From Scolanthus callimorphus (taxonomy: Eukaryota; Cnidaria; Anthozoa; Actiniaria; Edwardsiidae), in the NCBI GenBank assembly GCA_033964015.1, contig CM066917.1:27435951-27499950 (forward strand): a stretch of 64,000 nt of DNA, given 5' to 3'. This document shows, one piece after another, positions 57,301-64,000 of this stretch. Below the pieces are notes generated by a model. The model did no database searches. It had not been told where the DNA came from and saw nothing but the letters and a program-made list of their open reading frames with translations. A program made the position numbers and the translations under genes. How positions within the stretch are numbered: the first letter of the stretch is position 1; each line of letters starts with the position of its first letter.

Positions 57301-59491
57301 GGAAAGGCAGTGGAGGGAAAGCAGTTCAACTGAGTCAGACTCTCTGGTTGTTTATTGAAAATGCGTCTTTTTTAATGCTGTTAGTTTTATATAATAAGAC
57401 AGCTTTCTGGTCAAATGAACACTAGTCTGCTTGCAGCCGTTCTTGAACTTATTCTTATACAGTTTATTATTGTCGACAAACCAACTAGCCTAATTGTTGT
57501 AACATTTGTTTTGCCAAATGCTTTTCTTGCTTAAAGTTTTGAGTAATGTTTTTTCATAGTCGTAATTTTACTCGAATAGTTCAGCAGTGAAACGGTGGGG
57601 TTGATGAATAATGACAATAGTTAATAGATCTATTAGTATTCTGTAAATATTTATAGAATACTAATATCGATATTAGTATTCTATAAATATTTACAGAATA
57701 CTAATAGATCTATTAACTATTGTTATTATTCATCAACCCCACCCTTTCCCTGCTGAATATTCAAGCCCTCCCCGCTCTTTTAGTTTGATGGATCTTGTAT
57801 CCAGTTTACAAGGCTAGTCATGTGACCTGAATTGTGCCTTCTCATTGGATACTTGCTTCATGAATAATTGATGAATATTATAAGACTTTTTTAAGACTTT
57901 TGTACGAATTTTGTAAGAATTTGTAAGACTTTTGTAAGACGTTTGAACGACTTTTGCAAAACGTTTGTACGACTTTTGTACGACTTTTGTAAAACTTTTG
58001 TAAGACTTTTGTAAGACTTTTGTAAGACTTTTGTAAGAATTTGTAAGACTTTTGTAAGACTTTTGTAAGAATTTGTAAGACGTTTGTACGACTTTTGTAC
58101 GACTTTCAATAGCACACACTGAAAATGATAGCTAAGTAAGTTGGACCGATTATAATAAATGTGCTAAGACCAATGCTTATGGATGTGGATATGTTTATGG
58201 ATATGGGTATTACAGAGCATAAAGTGGCGTTTCCTACCTGTAGCTCATTGCTGGATGACATCTCAGCTACAAGTTTCTCCTCCAGATCTGCGAGTTTCTT
58301 TGTGTTCTCCTCCTTAATCTTCTTTATTTCGCTTTCACGTTCAGCTACGGTCTAAAATTGTCAAAAGGTCTGCAATTATGACATCAACATAGTCACTGCT
58401 ACTATCGTCGTTGTTGTCGTTTATCATCTTCTTCATCGCCAGTAGAACAGCAACAACCTCATCATCAACAACATCACCATCATAGCAACATCATCAACAA
58501 CATCACCATTTTCATCATCATTACCATCACACCGTCATCAACAACATCTTCGTCACTAAAATCATCATCATAATCAACGTCACCATTAAATCATCGTTGC
58601 CATCAACAATATAACAAAAAACATGCCTATGCATCTCAAACCCTAGTCTCCTCCGCAGGCGTCTGGAGTGGATTGGATAAATTGCTAAAAACTACGGACT
58701 GGGTTGCCGAATTAAAAAAAAACAGAAATGGACGTTCTTCTCTTCCTTTACCGCCACCCCTCACCCTCACACCTGTTTTTTTTTTTTTTGCTCGCCCCAG
58801 TTCTCCACAGGTAGCCCGTCCTTCTTTAGTCCAATTTTTCTCCGGTTCCTGTTATTAGCGATTTAACCGATCCACCAAATGCCTGCAGAGGAGGCTCCTC
58901 GAGCCCAATGCTGCAACTTCTTTGTATCTTGAATTTCGAGGAAGATAAAGCAAACCATCCATAACAACTTTGTAGAAGCTTTGTAGATCGAACTACGTAC
59001 CTGCTTCAGCTTACGAGTGGTGTCCGTTTGATCTTCAATCAGTTTGGCCTTGATGCGTATAGTCTCATTATCGCTCTACGGGACAAAGAAGCGAGTACCA
59101 TTAGAGCAGATTTCGTATGACTGTGAAAAGTGCCGCGAAAGAGTTGTACCGCGCCGCGACCGTACCGCGACTGCGCGATTTCATTCGGTATCTACAGCAG
59201 GCCAGGTTTCGTATCGCCACCGCGACAGTACCGCGCCGTGTCACGGTACTTTTCACAGTCATACGAAATCTGCTCTATTACCATTCAATGATTAGAAAGA
59301 ACAAAGGAAGAATATAATGTGACAGAAAAGGTATTACAATGCTACCTGCGCTTGTTTCTTCATTTGACTGAGTTCGGCTGTCAGCGCCTCGATTCGGGAT
59401 TCCAGTCTGCCCCGGTCGGATGCCAGCGAGGCACCTAGGAAATAAAGTTTATTATTGTAGAGCATGGGCAGTCGCAAAAAAAAATCCGCAC

Positions 59492-59522
<31 letters not shown>

Positions 59523-62500
59523 GAGGACCCGAGTCACAGCTACCCACCCTGGATTTTTTTAAATTTGAACCACCCACCCTGGAATTCCAGTGATTTTCTC
59601 ATGACCACCCTGGAAATTGCGCTTACCCATCCTGGAATTCCGTATTTTAAGGGTGCCCACCCTGGAATTCCAAGCTCTACTTTGACCACCCACGCTGGAA
59701 TTCCGAGCTCCATTTTGACCACCCACCCCGGAAATCCAGAGGTCCTCAACAGGGGGGTGCCAATTTTTTTTTTGACATGTAGAATAGAAGGTCAGGAAAG
59801 GTGGTAAAACACTAAACTCTTCATCAGTACCTTTCCTAACATAATAGCTTTACCATAATTGTTATTTTACTGTCTAACACAGATTGTCCTAAATTGGGGA
59901 CCAGGTCCATACCTTATAATACTGACTGTCCTAAATTGGGGACCAGGTCCATACCTTGTTGCGCCAGCTCTTGGCTCCATAGCTTTCGCTCAGTCCTCAG
60001 TCCCTCTATCACAGACTCCTGTGCTCTTATTTGCGCCGCTAACTTATTTTTATCCTTAGAAGAGAAATACATTCATCATGATCTAAAAACTCGCAACGCA
60101 CAACGAATGAATAAGTATTATAGCTCCTTGTTGAGAATAGCTAATTCTTCACACTGTTCCAAACAAAAGTTATACCCCCCTTAAGCGAGGAAACCCACAT
60201 TTTCAAAAATTGCTTTACCCCTGTGGAATTTCCATGTTCTCTTGTGACCCCTGTGGAGATTCTAAAGCTGTACATGGGCAAAAAGAAAACCCTTTGGAAA
60301 TTCCAGGGTCCAAAACGACCCCTACAGGGTTAAACACAAAGGCCCCTGTAGAAATTATTCCAGGGTCCAAAACAACCCCTGTGGATTGCAGGGTCAAACA
60401 CAAAGACCCCTTTGGAAAATCCAGGTTTCTCGATAGAGGGTAACGGATATTAAATGGAACACGTCATAACATGATGGACAGATAGACTACCCTGTCCGTG
60501 ATCGATAGCGAATCTTTTCAACCCTCCCACAATCTCCTGCGTATATCCCTCCTTCTTTCTCCAAGTTGCCTGCAATCTTGAAATTTATTCAGCCCCCCTC
60601 CTCCGAAATTCTTGCTCTACCCACCTAAGGAAGAGCCTTTTTTTATTTGACCCCCTCGGAAATACCTAAGGAAGAGCCTTCTTTTTATTTGACCCGGGGG
60701 GGGGGGGGGGGGCGGATGATGCGGCTAAAAAAATGGACTGGCTCCTTGCTCTGGAAAACCAGTCTTCCTGTCAAAAATAACGTGAACGATTTTTCGTTTC
60801 TCACAATTTCACCTGTTCTAAGATTTCAAGTCTTGTAAGCTGGCGGCGAGAATCATTTAGTTGTTCTTCAAGAGTCTGAATTCTCTCCTGTGAAGAAAGA
60901 ACAGAAATCATTTAGAGACAGAAGCGCTAGTCGATTTCCCACTCTGATTGACTAAGGCCCGGTTCATATGTCGTGCTTTTGTCGTGAAATTAATAGCCTA
61001 TTTGGGTCGACCCAAATGCATTGGGATCGTCGTTGATTCAAACGTCGTGCCGATTGTCAAGCCTAATCCACAAAACTTTCATTTTTTTTTCAGTTTTTGG
61101 TCACCAAATACTCATTACATGTTAAAACGCGCTCCCAAATATGAAATTCCTCAAACTTGTTGGCAAAGGCGGGAAATTTCAGCCAAAATGCGGCCCCCTA
61201 GTTTGACATTTTCACAAGCTGTCAATCGTGCGCGCTGCTGATGCCAGAATGACGCCATTTACGAAGAGCGCGCGCATCGTTTTGTAGCCTCTTTCAAACA
61301 CATTTTAATTTATGCACTTGGTTCGGCACATCACAAGCTCGACGTTTGAATCAGAGTCGAACTTTTGCCGTGCGGCACGACTGGCGTGACCGTACTCAGT
61401 GCCGTGCTGCACTTAATTCAGTCGTGCCGAGCTTAATTGATTCAGACGTCGAGCTTCTCATGTGCAAAATACAAACTAATAGGTTCAACACGGCAGAAAG
61501 GCGACGTATGAACTGGGCCTAACTAAAGAGTACTTTTTATTTTATAAAATGGATGGCTAACCTTGTATTCAGATACCAACTCTTGTTTTCCCCGAGATAA
61601 CTCGGTGAGACGCCCGCGCTGCTCCTTCACCATCTAAAGAAATATATGTTATTTACCGGCTGGGAGGTTCGTATAGGGAAAACTGAACGAGGGCTGGAAA
61701 ATGTTGACCGTGGCAGTTTGCAGAGGTCATATTTTTCCCACACGGACCGGACTAAGCTGGTAGAAAATATTTTTTACAGCTCTAAATTCTATTTTGCGCA
61801 AGGAGTGCAAAGAAGACAAGGGGGGCAATGGCAAGGGGTAGAGGCATGGACAAGGGGGGCAAGGCAAGGGGGAGGGGCATGGTCAAGGGGGGCAAGCCAA
61901 GGGTAAGAGGCATGGACAAGGGGGCAAGGGGGAGGGGCATGGACAAGAGGGGCAAGGCAAGGGGGAGAGGCAAAAGGAAGGGTAAAGGTGAGGGGGCAAA
62001 GTATTGAAAGAGGAGGGGAAGCTTAAGTTCACTTACAGCTGTAAGTTCGTTCACCATGTTGGTTGCTTTACTCTCCTTTTGTGTCGCTGTTTGTACGACC
62101 TGCTTGTTGTGCGCAGCCTCTTCACTGATGCGTTCAAATGCGTCTTGTAACTGAGAACAAATAAGAATGAGAGGACTTGAAACATACCATGACCGACAAA
62201 TAAATCTTGCGCTATAACCGCAAACAAACCTGGTCTCGCACATAATACGGGATTTGGCTTATGTAAAATACCTCTTTGAAACGATTAGCCTCTATTTGTA
62301 GCGCCATGCGGAATTCGTCTTCCAGCGCCGCGTACTCTGCATCTTTCTTTTCCAAACTATGAAAAGTCATGAAGATTCGTTATAGAAATTGACATGCAAT
62401 TATCAACCAAATTCATCGAACAATAATCAACCAAATCCATCGCTGGCAAGTGCTAACTGGACCAAATCTAGCCTAAGTACAGAAACGATTCCAGAGGGAG

Positions 62501-63153
62501 AGAATAATGCTTTCTTGGGCTCGATTTGCCCTTAATTCGGCGAGCGATGGCATCCATTTAGCAAACTGTTCGGATCAACATTTTTGAAAAAGGCGTAAAC
62601 ATTTACATCATTTGTCACTACCAAAACATTGGCAAGGCTTCCTTTCTGTATGCAAAAACTTAGAGCCCTTGTCAGCCACTCCTTTGTTATTGTTTTCAGT
62701 CGATATTAGGCAACGAATTACGTTTAGTTTGCGCTTTGAGAACGAGGTATAATTGTTGTAGTAGTGGAACCCATATTGTCAGAACGAAGAATAAGTTATT
62801 GTGTGCGGACGGAAGGCAACGTATCAAAAAGTATACGGATATGGAATTCAATCGCAAATATTGCACTACATTCCCTAAATCAGCTGATGGAAATGGATGC
62901 TTTCTCTGTCTCGGTATGTTACTAGGCTGACAAAATGGAGGCAGACAGAGGCTCTTTAAGGCAAAGAAACCCAGAATTTCTTCTTCAGTGAAAATCTATT
63001 GAACTAGCCTTAACATCACTGATCATCGGGTCTTACCGTTGCTGATACTGTAGCACTACTTGTTCGTGTTTAGCCTCTTGTTTTGCTACCTCGCGATCGA
63101 TATGCTGACGCATCTGTTGGCTGTCACTCTTCACCATCCCCTCCATCGCGACT
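48322..63153 (-). CDS. LRRCC1: LRRCC1-like coiled-coil protein, last 13 exons (5' partial)
   Basis: Exons in transcript order: 63,037-63,153; 62,272-62,356; 62,037-62,150; 61,562-61,633; 60,813-60,887; 59,955-60,054; 59,346-59,434; 59,001-59,075; 58,238-58,351; 51,446-51,540; 50,737-50,874; 48,748-48,883; 48,322-48,453. All have GT-AG boundaries and matching phases, giving 446 codons plus stop. The first visible exon enters in phase 2, so more exons lie beyond the window. The product is an almost continuous Glu/Lys/Gln-rich coiled coil. IRAQESVIEGLRTERKLW, RGRLESRIEAL, LRSKWQDKSAIITQME, DDSFRQQLES, DEMRHLLQ and the end FTEIQQDLAGR match, from memory, the C-terminal half of LRRCC1/CLERC, a centriole and cilium protein. 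The diagnostic N-terminal leucine-rich repeats are outside the window, so the name is provisional. The exons are certain; other long centrosomal coiled coils are the main alternative. Confidence 0.8.
49020..50420. repeat. About 32-bp satellite array with CCAAT units and 215-bp higher-order repeat
   Basis: The unit is AACTGACCAATCAGGAACGG followed by AAGCCATTCAAC. About 40 copies fill most of an intron of the LRRCC1-like gene. A marker variant (AGGATCAGGAACGGAAACC) begins at 49,445, 49,659, 49,987 and 50,202, showing a higher-order period of 214-215 bp with one expanded interval of 328 bp. Most units carry CCAAT. Confidence 0.95.
51674..51824. mobile_element. MITE with perfect 23-bp TIR and 9-bp target duplication
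   Basis: It begins TAGCCTGCGTAGCAAGCGTT and ends with the exact inverse AACGCTTGCTACGCAGGCTA. GATGTTCAT stands directly outside both ends (51,665-51,673 and 51,825-51,833). A 9-bp duplication suggests a Mutator-like transposase. The termini are of a type I recognise as abundant in coral genomes. The interior is related to 26,130-26,250 (TCTCGTC, CGCACGGCC). It lies in the large intron of the coiled-coil gene. Confidence 0.92.
52218..52460. mobile_element. MITE with GCGGAGCTCC termini
   Basis: TTAGCGGAGCTCCTTAGCG at the left is paired with GGGAGCTCCGCTTTTAGCC at the right. The interior includes GGGGCGCGTCCGTGTCTGCG. It is non-coding. Confidence 0.65.
52617..52716. mobile_element. Short MITE of the GTTATTTACCGGCTGGGAGG family
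   Basis: The left end GTTATTTACCGACTGGGAGG and the right end GCCGGTAAATAAC are inverted. Partial copies of the family lie at about 41,389 (ATTTACCGGCTGGGATGTCC) and 61,648 (GTTATTTACCGGCTGGGAGG). Confidence 0.8.
52887..53008. repeat. Direct repeat of about 42 bp, period 80
   Basis: ATTGTCATGGAAACCATGGC followed by GCACCCTTTCCCGTGCGTCA occurs at 52,887 and again at 52,967, identical. It lies 110-230 bp upstream of the start codon of the small nested gene, so it could be part of that gene's promoter. This is inferred from position. Confidence 0.85.
53117..57358 (+). CDS. Small unrecognised three-exon gene nested antisense in an LRRCC1-like intron
   Basis: I do not recognise this protein. Exons 53,117-53,163, 53,266-53,535 and 57,208-57,358 join in phase 2 at both introns, with donors AG|GTATTT and CG|GTAAGG and acceptors TTTTCAG and TTTAAG, giving 155 residues plus TGA. 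The start MAHEHDLQRES follows GAGAGA. The middle exon is highly charged (RERHLRRTSRQKKQ, then an acidic stretch with DETQDEELVQREQ, then KKVTRRRVGRVRDQN). The last exon has FPNWLRKHCTQRDWKRYN and a Ser/Glu-rich end. No signal peptide, membrane segment or known motif is visible, and an intracellular, possibly nucleic-acid-binding, product is only a guess from charge. The gene is wholly inside the 6.7-kb intron of the minus-strand coiled-coil gene. Exon 3 is the least certain part: another exon (56,857-57,109) could be used. Confidence 0.6.
54350..54735. repeat. 30-bp minisatellite, about 13 units
   Basis: The unit is CCACGACCCCATAGCCAATA followed by CCCGAGGATT, with two alternating variants (GAGGATTCCACGACCCC(A/G)T and GAGAATTCCACGATCCTAT). 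The 30-bp period leaves the minus strand open as ESSGIGYGVV repeats, an artefact of the array. It lies in intron 2 of the nested gene. Confidence 0.93.
55560..55740. mobile_element. Relative of the TCAGGGGC MITE family
   Basis: GGGGGGCTCAGGGCCCCCCC, TTTCCCCATACATTTACTGT and a second C run near 55,700 match the structure of 31,699-31,859. The termini are degraded. Confidence 0.6.
56157..56527 (+). repeat. GTAAGACTTTT array, copy 1
   Basis: Tandem 10-11-bp units of GTAAGACTTTT, GTAAGAATTT and GTACGACTTTT run about 34 times. A short piece of the same array occurs at 55,533-55,583 and a second full array at 57,880-58,115. On the plus strand most units contain GTAAGA, a strong 5' splice-site match. 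The array is in the intron before exon 3 of the nested gene. Confidence 0.92.
56857..57109 (+). pseudogene. Possible alternative or broken exon of the nested gene
   Basis: After an acceptor-like AACTTTAG, the frame compatible with exon 2 reads 49 sense codons including AFGTPNSSQVAFSALQNRV. It then meets a TAA at about 57,000 and continues open as NTAGQQLEAFVPIRITGD to a GTTAGT donor at 57,110. Both halves look protein-like, so this could be an exon with a nonsense change, a poison exon, or a decayed mobile-element fragment. Confidence 0.3.
57573..57764. repeat. Near-perfect 192-bp palindrome
   Basis: The centre is TAATATCGATATTA (57,668/57,669). The inner 74 bp of each arm (57,594-57,667 and 57,670-57,743) differ at a single base. 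The outer 20 bp (TTCAGCAG.GAAA.GGTGGGG) are slightly diverged. Arms include TAGATCTATTAGTATTCTGT. It is AT-rich, non-coding and just beyond the nested gene's stop. Confidence 0.95.
57880..58115 (+). repeat. GTAAGACTTTT array, copy 2
   Basis: Same 10-11-bp units as 56,157-56,527 and in the same orientation, about 21 copies. It ends about 120 bp before an exon (58,238-58,351) of the minus-strand coiled-coil gene. Confidence 0.92.
58430..58610. repeat. Imperfect CAT/CAA trinucleotide microsatellite
   Basis: Interrupted CATCAT, CATCAACAACATC and CACCAT triplets over about 180 bp, in an intron of the coiled-coil gene. Confidence 0.85.
59103..59278. mobile_element. MITE with AGAGCAGATTTCGTATGACT termini
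   Basis: The left end AGAGCAGATTTCGTATGACT, continuing GTGAAAAGT, has an exact inverse at the right, AGTCATACGAAATCTGCTCT. TACCATT is found at both flanks (59,096-59,102 and 59,279-59,285). The interior is rich in TACCGCG. It lies 28 bp upstream, in transcript order, of the exon at 59,001-59,075. Confidence 0.88.
59465..59775. mobile_element. MITE with C-tract termini and internal CCACCCTGGAATTCC repeats
   Basis: The left end has CCGCAC, a 28-base C run (59,491-59,518) and CTGTTGAGGACC. The right end is the inverse, GGTCCTCAACAGGGGGGTGC followed by CAATTTTTTTTT. Inside, CCACCC.CCTGGAATTCC recurs about seven times at 30-40 bp spacing. Confidence 0.75.
59885..59958 (-). repeat. 42-bp tandem duplication of a splice donor in the coiled-coil gene
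   Basis: TGTCCTAAATTGGGGACCAG followed by GTCCATACCTT occurs at about 59,887-59,917 and 59,929-59,959. On the minus strand the upstream copy holds the real donor AAG|GTATGG of the exon ending at 59,955. The downstream copy holds an identical AAGGTATGG 42 bp into the intron. Confidence 0.9.
60170..60440. repeat. Repeat with CCCCTGTGGAAATTCCAGGG units
   Basis: Variants of CCCCTGTGGA.ATTCC and AGGGTCCAAAAC.ACCCCT recur at 30-45 bp spacing, much like the interior of the neighbouring element at 59,465-59,775. It lies in an intron of the coiled-coil gene. A similar block with CCTAAGGAAGAGCCTT repeats follows at 60,590-60,690. Confidence 0.65.
60694..60712. repeat. G homopolymer tract
   Basis: A run of about 18 G follows TTTGACCC and ends in CGGATGATG, inside intronic repeat sequence. 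Confidence 0.85.
61790..62000. repeat. Purine-rich minisatellite, GGGGCAAGG units
   Basis: GGGGCAAGGCAAGGGGGAGG followed by GGCATGG(A/T)CAA repeats about five times at 35-42 bp spacing. It lies in the intron directly downstream of the exon at 62,037-62,150. Confidence 0.85.
62845..62945. repeat. Dispersed repeat also present near 26,900 and 28,370
   Basis: CCCTAAATCAGCTGATGGAA followed by ATGGATGCTTTCTCTG and GTTACTAGGCTGACAAAATG matches 26,913-26,985 closely. It is intronic. Confidence 0.75.
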
Positions 63154-63439
63154 CTGGATTGGAAAACATAAATTTATAAAGACCCGGTACATTGCTCGTT
63201 CTGTACTTGTTAGAGCTTCGTGAATAAACAACAGCCAGGAGCTCATTCCTAGGAGAGTCTCGACAACACCAACAGCAACAATGACAGCAACAACAACAAC
63301 AGTTTAATCAAAAATACAGGGCTCCAGACCCGCCAAAAGCAAATGTTAATCTAGGTGGCAGTGAGCAAAGTTTATTAGTTTCATTTATTTGTCTCTATAG
63401 CAGGGCTCGCAATCGTTTCCGATGCAGGTGTAAATACTC

Positions 63440-63646
63440 CTAAAGAGGAATTTTACGCCTAACGTTTTTTTTAACTGTTTTTAGTATTTGAAGTGTTCTC
63501 CTAGTGGCTTCCGGTGTTATGGGAAAGGGATCACATTTTATTCGTTCCCACTCCTTCACGTCCATTGAACCGAAGCACAGGAAGCCCAAACCCTCCCAAG
63601 TCTTTTTGTCCACAGAGTTGCTTGTGGAGGAGGCTGGAGTCTCCAT
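63440..63646 (-). CDS. Unrecognised 68-codon open frame
   Basis: The peptide starts METPASSTSNSVDKKTWEGL and includes WERIKCDPFPITPEATRR. Its composition looks protein-like. It lacks a donor site, runs into the CGCCTAACG repeat at its end, and has no domain I know. It may be a fragment of a transposable element or a decayed exon. Confidence 0.2.
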   Translation of the reverse strand: METPASSTSNSVDKKTWEGLGFLCFGSMDVKEWERIKCDPFPITPEATRRTLQILKTVKKNVRRKIPL

Positions 63647-63788
63647 CTAGCACTTTGTTCATGAGATACTATCCTTGTTTGGTGCTAAAAATAGAAACAC
63701 ATTCCTCTAAAAACTCTGCACTGCTTCATGTATTCCAAAACGTGAAAGTCGATTTTTTACTTCCACACCACAACCAGGAAGTGTCAGA

Positions 63789-63952
63789 GAATAAGCCTAG
63801 TTGGAGTTTAAATTTCGTGCCAGTGCGCATGCGAGTTTAGCCCGAATCTTTTGTTTAACTTCTCTTTGTTCTTGTTAAACAAAACAAATCAAGAAAACAG
63901 ACTAAAATCGCCTGCGCACTGAACACGAAATTTAAACTCCAACTGGGCTTAT
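63789..63952. mobile_element. MITE with AATAAGCC termini
   Basis: The left arm AATAAGCCTAGTTGGAGTTT, AAATTTCGTG and CAGTGCGCATGCGA is inverted at the right as CGCCTGCGCACTGAACACGA and AACTCCAACTGGGCTTATT. A diverged half-copy lies at 50,965-51,020 (AGTCTAGTTGGAGTTTAGTG). Confidence 0.85.
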
Positions 63953-64000
63953 TGCTGGCTTGCACGTGACGTCATTGGCAGCCATGTTGGTTTACAGGAA

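Larger units (their letters stand above)
63154..64000. other. Intron or upstream part of the coiled-coil gene
   Basis: No further exon with the required phase was found before the window end. The segment 63,403-63,470 resembles 28,890-29,040. The rest is occupied by an uncertain ORF and a MITE, annotated separately. Confidence 0.5.

Overview
This is intron-rich, AT-rich animal nuclear DNA that is dense in small inverted-repeat transposons. The coding content and the repeats (a tRNA-headed SINE, CR1/L2-type retroelements ending in short tandem repeats, many MITEs) suggest an anthozoan cnidarian, most likely a stony coral. That placement is inference; no species can be named from the sequence alone.

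Layout. Bases 1-14,490 and 15,310-30,500 form a gene-poor desert around one single-exon Sox group B transcription factor gene (14,494-15,306, minus strand). The desert holds MITEs and at least five local tandem duplications of about 60-210 bp, but I see no other gene in it. From 30,500 the window becomes gene-bearing. A complete four-exon beta-carbonic anhydrase gene lies on the minus strand (30,533-33,661). It is head to head, across about 1.15 kb, with an eleven-exon SLC22 organic-ion transporter gene on the plus strand (34,810-45,768). Every SLC22 splice junction keeps phase, giving a 546-residue protein of normal family length if two single-base indels in T runs (exons 3 and 8) are set aside. 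Intron 8 of SLC22 carries a degraded CR1/L2-like retroelement. A transposon-rich spacer (45,840-47,550) contains an insertion three layers deep: a Harbinger-type MITE inside a mariner-type MITE inside a third element.

From 63,153 down to 48,322 the minus strand carries the last 13 exons (446 complete codons) of a long coiled-coil protein that resembles the C-terminal half of LRRCC1/CLERC, a centrosome and cilium protein. Its 5' part lies beyond the window. The largest intron, 6.7 kb, contains an apparent small three-exon gene on the opposite strand (53,117-57,358), encoding an unrecognised charged 155-residue protein.

The most unusual pattern is the repeated association of tandem repeats with exon boundaries. 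The last coding bases and stop codon of the LRRCC1-like gene are amplified as a roughly 45-bp minisatellite in its own 3' UTR. The donor of SLC22 exon 2 and the donor of one LRRCC1-like exon are each tandemly duplicated into the following intron. A 14-copy, 33-bp minisatellite begins immediately after SLC22 exon 7 and stays in frame with it. All exon models were built by eye from splice consensus and phase; transcript evidence would be decisive.
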